In this document: positions 17,846-26,880 of the stretch, in pieces
How positions within the stretch are numbered: the first letter of the stretch is position 1
Layout: every line of letters starts with the position of its first letter
Assembly: GCA_049999765.1 (NCBI GenBank)
Contig: JBNGIQ010007185.1
Location: forward strand, 1 to 29,033
Direction: 5' to 3'
Origin: Phaeoceros laevis
Lineage: Eukaryota > Anthocerotophyta > Anthocerotopsida > Notothyladales
Length of the DNA: 29,033 bases
Notes under the pieces: model-generated
The model's input: only the letters and a program-made list of their open reading frames with translations
Database searches by the model: none
Told to the model about the DNA's origin: nothing
Translations under genes and position numbers: made by a program

Positions 17846-18142
17846 TATAAAGCCGTCCCCTCAGCTGTAGAACCAACAGTCTTCTCATTCCTGAGCCTGC
17901 TGCTCACTTCAGATTTTCGCTCCTGACCCTGCTGTCACCTGATAGTGAGCATCTCAGTATAGCAACGTTGTTCAACATGTCTCAGCAGGTACTCTGTACT
18001 GTTTTTAAGCAATGATACACTCTGGTTTGGTAGCTGGCCTCTGTTTTAGTTGAATGTCTTCTGCTACTACTGTCCTTTGCTGATTCAGAAGTGCTCCTCT
18101 GCTGCACATTTCCACGTGTTACTAACCAAGTGCTTCGAGTGA
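17846..18142 (+). promoter_or_regulatory. Promoter-like segment with a possible tiny spliced ORF
   Basis: TATAAA at 17846-17851 is followed about 130 bp later by AACATG at 17974-17979. The ATG opens M-S-Q-Q and runs into a donor-like site (CAG/GTACTC) at 17989. A pyrimidine-rich TTTGCTGATTCAG acceptor ends at 18088, and the next exon gives KCSSAAHFHVLLTKCFE and a stop. The 21-residue product is not recognised. The combination of TATA box, ATG and splice-like sites is suggestive but each element is weak. It lies about 500 bp upstream of RNA-like copy 1 on the same strand, so it might drive a transcript through it. Confidence 0.3.
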
Positions 18143-18362
18143 TGCAAGGAACTGGACTGCCTGCTACCTGAAAGTCTTTCTTACGGTTCGGAATGTACCC
18201 ACAAGCACACTATGAGTTCTCCTTGACACATGTTGCCTTTGAGACTCATTTGAGGTCTGAAATCTTTGGCACCAGTTGCCTCTGATGACAAGCCTCATGT
18301 TGCTTTGTGAGAAAGACTTCACATTTCCTTTGTCTGCATAAAAGTTTTTCGTACAAAAGCCT

Positions 18363-18471
18363 TGCAGGAGCCAGGTCTACCAACACAGCTGCTAGAAACC
18401 TGGTCGATGAAGGCCCTTTGGTACTGATGAAGGGGGGCTGGAGGTTTGCTCTCACCCAGCAAATGCCTGCA
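18363..18471 (+). ncRNA. Putative structured RNA element, copy 1
   Basis: Closing stem TGCAGG (18363-18368) with CCTGCA (18466-18471). Hairpin CCAGGT (18371-18376) with ACCTGG (18398-18403). Pseudoknot TACCAA (18378-18383) with TTGGTA (18418-18423). Second hairpin TTTGCT (18445-18450) with AGCAAA (18458-18463) around loop CTCACCC. Conserved C18377, GAA at 18395-18397 and CTGATGA at 18424-18430. Flanks are not shared with the other copies beyond about 20 bp, so this is a discrete unit of about 110 bp. Confidence 0.6.
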
Positions 18472-21063
18472 TTTCGGTTTACGCTGTTGCCTTACAAGCT
18501 TGGTCAGCTTTGTCTTCGCAACATGCCTTGTACAAAACTTGTCTTGGTTTTCCTGTGATTATAGAAGCTTAGGTCAGTCCATTAGCAAATGCACGTATCT
18601 GTGCATACAGTAGCGGCATAGCTGCACATCAGACTGGACCCTTCCATTTCTGATACAGCAAAACTGCCCTACATATGTTCCATAACAGGTTCACCCTTGT
18701 TATTATTTATAAGACAGTGGTTCCTACTTGAAATTTCCAAAGCATACCAGCTGCCGGCTTTTCCTTCAATTGCTTTCAGCTGTCCCTTTCGCAGTTGTCT
18801 TTCTCGCTAGTTTCTTGCTGAGCTGCGTACCTTAGGCACCCTAACCTAGATGTTGTACAACACTTACACACATCTATGCTAGGAAACGCCACAAAAAGAG
18901 GACTGTAGCAGCCAGGAATATTCCCCTTTGCCAAATACGATGGCTCATGTAATACCTTAGCCTTGGACAATCCATCCGGACTCTGTACAAACCACTTGTA
19001 TACCGGCAGGTTTTGTCACAAACAAGGGCAAGACTGCATATTTTCGAAGGGCCTAGGCCCTGTTCGCCTACCTGTACAACACAGGTGCCCACAGTTAGCT
19101 GCACAAGTCAGAGCCTGACTAGTTGAACAAAGAGGTCATCTTTGTTGATTCGATTCTTTTTCGTTGGCCTTGAAATGACAAAAGCACGCTATCGCTAGAC
19201 GGGACCCTGTATAGGGCAATGTCTTATACTATACTTTTGGTTTTTAAACCAATATGTACGTATGCCCCAGGAACATACCTATTCCCGGGTGTGTGGGTGT
19301 GTCTAAACTGTGTGTCTATCAAATGCATCTGGAATGCGTAATCTGATCTGTGCTTATATGAGTTGTAATTGCAAAAAAGCAAATAGGCCTTGATATTGAT
19401 TGATCCACCGCATGAAAATGGTGGCAGCTCACATGTTTTGACATGACACATGAGCGTTCACATGCCTCGATGGACAGGTGGCAAACAGCATTATACAGAT
19501 ACATGGGACCAGGACGGGCCAGACCCAGATTTTTCTTGAATAACCATAGTCAGTCGATAGACTGCATAAACAATGCCTTATCGTCATGACCAGGGCCAGC
19601 GAAGAATGCTAATTATAGGCTCATTTATAAGGCCTCGGGAAACGAGTGTAGAGAAGTGGACACAAGCAGCCGAAGGACAACCACATTGAATGCCTTTGTG
19701 GCTGCTCAAAGAAAAAAGTGCTAATTGTCCCGATTCTTGCAGGATTCTACCAGGGCTAGCTGATAATAGCGGATACCAAGCATGATCTCCTGCTGCACAG
19801 CTGTTCACAGCATTATTGTGCAAACACAATTGGCAAAACCTGAATGGGTAAGAATGCCTTGGTTCTACATGATTGATGACTGAGAGGTGTGTAACGCCAA
19901 CCATAGATTATAGGACACATAAAAAGATCTAGATACTGCTGAGTGATTGTCACTTTTACTTGATAAAAAAATCCTCTAAGCTTTGCTTTATGGCCACAAC
20001 TTGGGTTCCCGCCATTGTGACCCTCTTACCAATTTCTCCTAGCCTAACGGCCCTCACGTTTCTCTCTCTGGCATCGCAGCCTGGCCTTGAGCCTGATAAA
20101 GTGCTGCTCCAGAGTCACATTCTCGGAGTTCTCTTGGGCAACGTCTCCTTTGTTTCTCACAGGCTCTCGCAGTCTTCCCTTTCAACCTGCGGCTTCTGGC
20201 CTGTGGTAGGTAAGCCCTCTGCTCAGCTGGGCTTTCGAGCCCCAGCCCTCCCTATTTGCTCCACTTCTGAATGCTGGTGTCCCTTGAGACAATGCTTTGA
20301 GTGAAGCATTCTGTTGAGTTCTTGGTGGTTTCTGCTTGACATTCCCTCCATCGCCTACTTGTACTGCCAAAAGTATTGATCTCGTAGCTCGTACTTGTCT
20401 TCCAACTACCTGTACCCCATTGTCTCTTTTGCTGTAATCAGCCTTTTTTGCTTCTGGCACGTGACCCTTCACATGCTCCTGTGAACTTCCTAAACGTTAG
20501 TCTACGTCTACGGGTGTTGCTGCAAAGTCATGGCGCCGGAGACTTCGTCACAGAGTGTAAGATACCTCTCGCATGTCTTTTTATGAAGCCTCATGAATCT
20601 CATTTCAGGTCTTGTGTTTTCAGCTGTACGTACCCTGAATGATTGATGCTGGCCGTGGGTCGTTGAGACTATTGTGAGAAACAGGGCTCGAGCCTAATGT
20701 CCAAAACTGCAATACCAATGTTCAGGTCCGATAATCAGCATTTGTGGTTTTCCTAGATTAATCCCTGCAGAACAAACGAATGACATGAATAGTCATCACA
20801 GTACTCAGCTGGTCTAATAGTCATACGTGAGTATAAACACTCTGCAACATTCAGGTATGTTAGTTCCTCATTTTTGTAACTGTATGAAAATTGAATGCTT
20901 GTTGTAACTTCGTGCTTCTTGTAAACTCCTGCCTGCTCCTCGTGATTTTATGAATACTGGTACTCTGAACATTAGGATGACATTACCCTGCCAAGTAGCG
21001 CACTTCAGGAAGTTAGAAATGTTGCTGGCTAACTAACTCTCTAACAAATATGCACAAGAGCTT

Positions 21064-21170
21064 TGCAGGACCTAGGTCTGCCAATGGACCACCAGAAACC
21101 TGGGCCATGATACTTCTTTGGCACTGATGAAGGAGAAGTGGAGGTCTGTACTTACCATACAGATGCCTGC
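21064..21170 (+). ncRNA. Putative structured RNA element, copy 2
   Basis: Closing stem GCAGG with CCTGC (21065-21069 / 21166-21170). Hairpin CCTAGGT (21071-21077) with ACCTGGG (21098-21104), one G-U pair. Pseudoknot TGCCAA (21079-21084) with TTGGCA (21118-21123), a compensatory change relative to copy 1. Second hairpin TCTGTA (21145-21150) with TACAGA (21158-21163) around loop CTTACCA. Conserved C21078, GAA at 21095-21097, CTGATGA at 21124-21130. Confidence 0.6.
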
Positions 21171-21467
21171 TCTGCGAATCGAGATTGACAAGATGACAAA
21201 AAGTGGTATTTTTTGGCATTCTTGAGCAATCCGTGCACTGACCTCTTTATGATTGCTTGCTATATCAGTTATGATCATAGCCTGCACACAGAATGATCAA
21301 GGCAAGGCTTCAGCAATCATGTTTGCGGACAACCATCCCTACCAGATCATAGAGTAATGACAAATACCTAGTTTTGGCAGAGGACACTTAGAAAACTTTG
21401 TTTTCTTTCATCTCTTGCAAAATACTTGCTGGGTCAGCATCGTGGAGCATCATGCCTGGCCCAGGGC

Positions 21468-21740
21468 CATCATGACACATCTGGGAACCTTCACATGGCC
21501 ATACAGACCTGTCACAGTGCACAGCATTAGCTGAGACCTCGAAGGAGGCAATGTCACACCTCATTTTTCCGTCATGAACACTTAAGGTCAAAATCAGATG
21601 TTGGAAAACGTGTGTGTGTGTATCCCGGGAGTATTGCGAACTTACTTGAAGGAGGTTTGGTCACCACCTTTCCTAGTCTATTCATGACACATCTGGGAAC
21701 CTATTCATGACACATCTGGGAACCTATTCATGACACATCC
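21468..21740 (+). repeat. 23-bp tandem repeat with one outlying copy
   Basis: The unit, centred on CATGACACATCTGGGAAC, is present as two full copies and one partial copy at 21678-21700, 21701-21723 and 21724-21740, with another at about 21468-21490. The tandem copies are identical to each other, which suggests recent slippage or duplication. Confidence 0.85.
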
Positions 21741-21953
21741 AACAATAGTCCTTGCCAGAGCAGCTGGGTACCTGATCGAATTACGGCAAGCCCCAAGGCC
21801 AAGAGCTCCTCCAATTGACTCAATCACGGTGGGTAGCACTGGGTTGCCCAGATCAAAGCATCAATTTTGCTGGATGCACTGAAACTAGCGGAATCTCGTA
21901 ACGACTTGCCAATTCCCAGACCTTCCTACGCATGGCCAAGCTACTGTGGCCAG

Positions 21954-21965
21954 GCTCTGATACCA
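21954..21965 (-). other. Primer-binding site for initiator tRNA-Met
   Basis: On the minus strand, one base after the 5' LTR, the sequence TGGTATCAGAGC is complementary to the 3' end of plant initiator tRNA-Met, the commonest primer of plant LTR retrotransposons. It fixes the element's orientation as minus. Confidence 0.93.
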
Positions 21966-21966
21966 C

Positions 21967-22209
21967 TGTCACAACGCTCGCTAGCTGTTTGTAGCCAGGT
22001 AAGGATTGTCTCGTTAAGGTTTCCAGGCAGTTTAAATAAGCCTGTAATGGTACACGTGTCAAGCCCTACTTTAGAGTTTTTACGGCCCTTACAATCTACG
22101 CCACCTAGCACTTCTAGTAGCTTCCTGTAACTTCTCTTACTCTACTTTAACTCCTTACTTTTATCTCTGACCTACTAACTCTTATGTTTAACTAGGGTTA
22201 ACTATGACA
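21967..22209 (-). repeat. 5' LTR of the chromovirus
   Basis: 243 bp, the partner of 7978-8225, with the same TGTCA/TGACA termini. It carries the promoter of the element, read on the minus strand. It is followed on the plus strand by the GGCAT duplication at 22210-22214. Confidence 0.92.
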
Positions 22210-22560
22210 GGCATGGTTACGCAAATTGGGTCTCCAAAACTATCAGCTACATGAGTTGACAACAGAAACCATTGGACGAGCTTACATCCTACACACCTGG
22301 TTCTACAGGGCTTTATAGGCAAGGCAACATCTTTACATTCTGACAGTCAACCAGAAACCAGTCTTAACACCTCAGCCGTTTTTACAAGATGTCATGCCTT
22401 TCAAGCATTTCAAAGCCTTTATACGTATGCGTCTTCAGGCTACAACATGGTCAAACAGACATAGATGGTTACAACAAAACGGTATACTTGCTTCCCCATG
22501 CTACCTATGCAATGAGGATACAGACAACATTGAAGACCACATGCTATTCCGCTGCTAGTT
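22210..22560 (+). pseudogene. LINE ORF2 C-terminus with CCHC zinc finger (right half)
   Basis: Reading that stopped at 7977 resumes here. After the shared GGCAT, the frame gives AWLRKLGLQNYQLHELTTET, then IGRAYILHTWFYRAL, and after a stop MPFKHFKAFIRMRLQATTWS. Then come NRHRWLQQNGILASPCYLCN and EDTDNIEDHMLFRC, ending in a stop at about 22559. CYLC...H...C is the C-terminal zinc finger found after the RT in plant and animal LINEs (C-x2-C-x9-H-x4-C). The left half needs a one-base frame shift to join. The following T- and A-rich 60 bp would be the 3' end of the LINE. Confidence 0.8.
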
Positions 22561-23120
22561 GTGGTGACCCACTTGTTGTTTTAAAATACTGGAGATGTTT
22601 TTTTGTTGTTTTGTTCAAATAAACAATTAAACTTTTGCAATAATAGGGGACTTGCTATTAGTTAATTAATTATCTAATTAATTAAATGATTGTGGTTAGT
22701 GAAGAGCTAATCCTAGGCATGTGGAGATGAGAGCGTTGCTTTCCGAGATGTGTTGGCATGTGGAAATGATGGCGGAACATGCCAAGTTTTGAGGCCGTAG
22801 TTGGAAACAGATTGGGGATGTGTCGTAGATCATGGCCGCATGTCGAGACATGTCGTTTTACATGGCCATAAAGGGTTCCAACGCAAGGGTATAGTCGATG
22901 GAGGTTTTAACACATAGCCGAGGGATGTATGCTGAGGAGGCTGACTCAGTGCCCTAGAAGGTGGTGCGCAAAGAAGAGCTCTGAAGGAAGCTTTATCACA
23001 ATGATTGGCGCAACAGCTACCAGTACAAGGGTCACGGGGCGTCACGCCTAAGTGACTGGCAAGCCTAGACTACCCTACGACACTAGAGCATCCACATCCT
23101 GGAGCACAAACCTGCGGTAC
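22561..23120. other. No gene seen; A/T palindrome near the left end
   Basis: Contains a TTAATTAATTA / TAATTAATTAA inverted repeat at about 22660-22686, and below it recurring CATGTGG/ACATGTCG words. No frame of interest was found. Confidence 0.5.
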
Positions 23121-23122
23121 TA

Positions 23123-23656
23123 TGGGAAGTTGAGGTCAGGAGCCACAATGCGGGCGGCAGTTGGAGGTGCAATGCCATCCGGAGCGTGAGGAGTCATGAG
23201 CGCGAGAGTAGGAGGAGGCGTAACGTGTGCTAGTTGCGCCGCAAGTTGAGCAGTGATCGGTGGCCAGCGCAGTTGATCTAGGCGGGCCGTGGCATGCGAG
23301 GGCGCATCTTTCGGAACAAGGTCTAGCGGGCTTGTTGGAGAGAGTATGCCTTGCTGGGGCCCGTGAAGAACTAGCTCCTCCGGAGTAGGAAGCAACGCTT
23401 GGAAGAAGACATCCACATCATGGAGAAGGACGATGAAGTCCTCACAATAAACGATCCGGGAGCGCGGGACACGGGTGGAAGCACAGACTTCTTGGAATTC
23501 TCGAATCCTCGTGGTTGCCTGGTGAGTTGTTGCAGCCAAATCTCTGAGTGTGCCTTCTGGAATGGGCTGCAGGTATGTTGCCCAGCGTGTGCGAGCTCGT
23601 GCGCGGTCCTCGGCAGTTGGACGTTGTCCTTCGCGGGGAAGAGCACGCTGCTATTC
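23123..23656 (-). CDS. Long GC-rich open frame, unrecognised
   Basis: On the minus strand a frame stays open from just after a TAG near 23657 to 23120, longer than its first ATG (23539) suggests. It encodes TAEDRARARTRWATYLQPIP, a helical-looking ATTHQATTRIREFQEVCAST, then VYCEDFIVLLHDVDVFFQAL and a proline- and alanine-rich tail (PHAPDGIAPPTAARIVAPDL). The composition differs from the low-complexity frames next to it and may be real coding sequence. No family is recognised; a retroelement gag or an exon is possible. Confidence 0.35.
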
Positions 23657-23837
23657 ACTGGTCCTTCCTCTAACTGACACCAGGTGTTCTGTCCACAGCT
23701 GCACTCTTTTTGGTACCAAGCAAGGTAAGCACTGGGATATTGCTGCTGTCCAGATGAGGCAAAAAAGAGTTGCTACGAGACTGCGAAAGTGAGGAAGCAT
23801 GAAAGGGTGTTCACAGGTCGTGATGAGGCTGCAGTGA

Positions 23838-24200
23838 GGCAGGGTTCCAGCAAGAGGGATGCAGGTAAGGTCGCAGAAAGCTGGGATCAAGCTAAGAGTT
23901 TTTTTTAAGCTGAGAATGCGGCCTAAACTTCGAAAGAAGTTGTATGCGGCAGGTCGGGTATCGGCAAAGTGAGGCAGCATGAGGGCACGGAGCACTGGAC
24001 AGGAAACGAGGGCTCGACTGAGATACTCGAGAACGTGAGGCATGGTTTCAACAAGAGGGACACAGGTAGGGTCACAGAAAGCTAGGATGAAGCTAAGAAT
24101 TTTTTCCTAGCTGAGAATGTAGCCTAAACTTTGAAAGAAGTTGTATGTGACAGGTGGGGTGGCAGCAAAGTGAGGCAGCAGGAGGGCACGAGCGATTTGA
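23838..24200. repeat. 201-bp direct tandem duplication
   Basis: Copy one (from 23838) and copy two (from about 24039) share CAAGAGGGA, TCRCAGAAAGCT, AGCTGAGAATG, CTAAACTT and GAAAGAAGTTGTATG at an offset of about 201 bp, with perhaps 15 percent divergence. The region is purine-rich on the plus strand. Confidence 0.8.
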
Positions 24201-24770
24201 AGGGACAGGAAATAGAGATGAAAGTCCGATTGAGATACTGTGAGACAGAAAAAGCTGAGATCCTGTGCAAAGTCTTAGGTTGCTGAGAATGCAGTCGGTG
24301 AAATGGAGCTGTAGAAATGAAAGCAGGTCCTCTGGGGTAGCATACAAACTGAAGGGATACTGGAGGTAGGGGGACGGTAGGAAGGCAAAGGGTCGGCAGG
24401 GAGGCAGGGTTACAAGCCAGAGGTGAACTGGAGGCAAAGGGATGGCAAAAGAACTGGGTTGTAGCAAGAGAAAAGGCAAGATACTGGTTGAATACCAAGA
24501 GTGGAGGAGAGGCAAAAAGACTGACTGAATAGCAAGAGGGCAGGCAGGTACTCAAGAGCAAGACTGCTGGAAGTCACTAGAACGGGCAGGAGAGGCAGAA
24601 TGAATGGCTGAATGGTAGGGAAGCAGCTTAAAAAGGGAGCTCTGAGAGTCAGGGAAGCAGCTAGAAGATGGTAGGAGAGGCAGGCTTGGTAGAAGGGAAG
24701 AGAAATGACTGAGTGATGGAGAGGAGACTGAGGGCAGGCCTCTTAAGAAGGGCAAGCATGATTGTTGCAA
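24201..24770. repeat. Purine-rich low-complexity DNA
   Basis: Strong G/A bias on the plus strand with repeated GGCAGG, GCAAGAG and GACTGA words. The long minus-strand frames here (24093-24561, 24552-24770) encode only leucine/serine/proline-rich sequence and follow from the bias. Confidence 0.6.
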
Positions 24771-25884
24771 TAAATGTGATCAGGCGCGAAACAGACGGTG
24801 GGCAGCTATTTTGAGAACTCAGCTGATAATAGCAATAGATCTTTGGTTACATGAATCTGAATAGACAGCGGCCCTATGATGTGGCCCTCTAAGGTTGTTC
24901 CACATGTGTACTAGCCCGGGTTAACCATCAATGCTCTCGCGTTGGCAACCTTGTCAGTTGCCGTTGCCAAGTCCTGGCCATATGAGTATTTTGGTCAAAC
25001 ATACCCCAAGCCATCAGGCTAAATAGCTGTCAAGTATTTACACGTATTTGTAACGAGAGGTAGCAAAACAACCGTAAGTTGGCCAGTTCGGCTACTTAGC
25101 TGTCTGCAGTCTTGCTTGCATACTCGTATTCCATCGATCAGCCTTGTACTCAACAAATCATGTTGGTCCAAAAAAACCTTTTTAAACCAAAGGTAGGCTA
25201 GATAAGTTCATCATAAACAAGCTATATAACTTTGTTTACTTAAACTACCTATTCACACACATATATACTGCAAACGCAGTATGTTCTTTGTGACACACAT
25301 ATATACTACAGTCGGCAAAAACTGAATGCAGTACATTGCCCCTGACGGGGACTTGACGAGTTACGATCAAATTGACAAAGTTGGGAAGAGGCAGGACGTC
25401 AAGGGTTCAAAAGGCCGTTCTATGTCCAGTTTCTGATCAGTTCCTTCTGATCACAGTCAGGAGAAGCACTTAGTCGTGGTCTGGTTCTCCCGCAGGTTGT
25501 CCTGTGATCAATGCTTCTCGTAAGGCCCAGCAGTGAAGTGACGTGATTTCCTTCATCCAAATGTATCGCAGAAGCAGCAATAGAAGACTGGATTCAAGCA
25601 TTCTGATCATGAAAGCTTCAAAAGGTTTGAAAAATTCATTGCAGTCCATGTCTACTTACCTATGAGGTCTGGCCCTCACTTGTTTCGTAACATGTAATTG
25701 CTTTTTGGTGTTTGCAAGGAGGCAGCATGTTCCACTTGGAAACGTGTGTCAACCTTTTCACCATTGCATATATCACATCTCAGGTATGTCCATGACTGCA
25801 CACTAGAAAAAACTTTCAAGAACTTTCAAGCACTAGTTCTATGAAAACAGGGCCACTAGTCCTTTTCCATAGTCCAGATCAACT
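24771..25884. other. No gene seen
   Basis: About 1.1 kb without a convincing frame or RNA gene. A short direct repeat CACACATATATACT occurs at about 25256 and 25294. Nothing else stood out. Confidence 0.5.
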
Positions 25885-25995
25885 ATGCAGGTAGCTGTAG
25901 GGTGAGTACAGCTCTCCATTCCCACTTCATCAGTACCAAAGGAATATCACCGCTTGGATTTCTGGTAGCTATATTGGTAGATCCAAGTCCTGCAT
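25885..25995 (-). ncRNA. Putative structured RNA element, copy 3 (minus strand)
   Basis: On the minus strand: closing stem ATGCAGG (25995-25989) with CCTGCAT (25891-25885). Hairpin CTTGGAT (25987-25981) with ATCCAAG (25959-25953). Pseudoknot TACCAA (25979-25974) with TTGGTA (25939-25934). Second hairpin AGCTGTA (25913-25907) with TACAGCT (25899-25893) around loop CTCACCC. Conserved C at 25980, GAA at 25962-25960, CTGATGA at 25933-25927. This copy has the most regular stems (7 bp in three of them). Confidence 0.62.
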
Positions 25996-26519
25996 GGTCC
26001 TTTGCTTGTCATCAGTTCATCAGGCAACAACAACAACTTTTTTTGCCAACTTCAACAACTTTTTTTGACAGCATTCTGCAGGCAGGCAAGCTTACAAACT
26101 TTGTCAACCCTTCGGATTATGATCCATTCTGTGTAGGGAATGGTCTGATCCAATGTTGTCTATGTCATTTTGTCAGCACGGCTAAAGAAGGTCCAGCATT
26201 CAAGGGTTAACATTCATCCTATGCAGCTAAGTATAACTTTTGGAAATTGGCATTGAAAGCAAAAGACATCAGGGGTACAGACCTGCTATGACATGTTTTC
26301 CTTCATGAGCTCACGACCGTTGTTGCCTTCTGCAGCAATTTGTCTCACACGGATCCGTTTTCCCGAGGCCAAGTTAAAGACTTGGGTGGGTGCCGGAAAA
26401 TTGAAGACACTTGGGCAGAGGACTGCAACTCTTTGTGGGTAGGGGCTCATATAGTAGAAGGTCCGGCAGCAGAAATGCCGAGCTGCAAGGAGGTTATGAC
26501 ATCAGAAATTTATCAGTCA
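25996..26519. other. No gene seen
   Basis: About 520 bp; frames such as 25902-26210 (+) partly come from the antisense of the RNA-like element. No motif recognised. Confidence 0.45.
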
Positions 26520-26880
26520 TGGACCGAGGCTCAAGGAGGTGGGAAATGCCGAGGGGCAAGGAGACCGGGAAGCTAAGTGAAACTGAGAAATACAGAGTGA
26601 CAAGCCGAGGCTCAAGGAAGGCTGATGACAAAACCGAGGCTCAGGGAAGACTGAGTGAACTCCAAAACTCAAGGAGAACTGAACAAAGCTGGGTAGAATC
26701 CGAGGCTCAAGGAAGACTGAGTAGAAGCAGCTGCTTCAAGAAAAACTAAGTAGAAGCTAGTGCCTCTAGAAAACTGTGAAGCAGCCAAGGCTCAAGGAGG
26801 ACTGAATATCCGCCAAGGCCCAAGGAATCCAAAGTAGAAGCCAAGGCTCAGTGCAGGGAGCCAAGGCCCAGGGAGTATCT
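26520..26880 (+). repeat. Degenerate minisatellite
   Basis: The core GAGGCTCAAGGA (or CAAGGCTCAAGGA) recurs at roughly 26526, 26610, 26635, 26700, 26786, 26811 and 26841, often followed by RGACTGAGTAGAA. Spacing is irregular (about 25-90 bp) and copies are diverged. Plus-strand frames across it follow from the repeat. Confidence 0.75.

Larger units (their letters stand above)
16806..21940. mobile_element. About 5-kb non-coding insertion or replacement in the gag region
   Basis: Gag coding is lost at about 16720, and only leader-like sequence is seen next to the primer-binding site at 21954. The 5 kb between contains no gag, no transposase and no long convincing frame on either strand. Frames such as 19584-19904 (-) and 19960-20304 (+) show no motifs. 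It does hold two copies of the structured RNA-like element, a TATA-containing promoter-like segment and short tandem repeats. Segments 16834-17800, 18480-21060 and 21175-21460 have nothing else I can name. Whether this is one insertion or several, with part of gag deleted, cannot be decided. Confidence 0.5.
7978..22209 (-). mobile_element. Chromovirus (chromodomain Ty3/gypsy LTR retrotransposon), 14.2 kb including nested insertions
   Basis: Paired LTRs (7978-8225 and 21967-22209, roughly 96 percent identical by eye) have TG...CA ends and a GGCAT target duplication, and the flanks re-join into one LINE reading frame. Orientation is minus: the primer-binding site complementary to initiator tRNA-Met lies beside the right LTR, and a purine-rich tract beside the left LTR. 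Coding order on the minus strand is gag zinc knuckle, protease, RT, RNase H, integrase, chromodomain. The length is far above the 5-7 kb usual for this family because of later insertions: about 4.3 kb before the chromodomain, 88 bp in the integrase tail, and about 5 kb in place of most of gag. Confidence 0.93.

Noticed and set aside
18246-18455. Protein-coding explanation of the RNA-like element (similar antisense peptides with FISTKG in copies 1 and 3)
   Set aside because: Differences between copies are not concentrated at third codon positions, copy 2 has a stop, and paired positions change together. RNA structure explains the pattern better.
18363-18471. A canonical type I, II or III hammerhead ribozyme in the RNA-like element
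   Set aside because: C17, CTGATGA and GAA with their stems are present, but the GAA strand precedes the CTGATGA strand and stem II is weak. The standard fold does not fit, so only a hammerhead-like core is claimed.
7978-22209. Two independent solo LTRs in place of one element
   Set aside because: GGCAT is found only outside the pair, the inner flanks carry a primer-binding site and a purine tract, and the outer flanks re-join into one LINE protein.
24093-24561. Long minus-strand frames of 140 and 145 codons
   Set aside because: Leucine/serine/proline-rich products in several overlapping frames follow from the purine bias of the plus strand.
26411-26749. Plus-strand frame of 112 codons
   Set aside because: It follows the minisatellite units and encodes only a degenerate peptide repeat.
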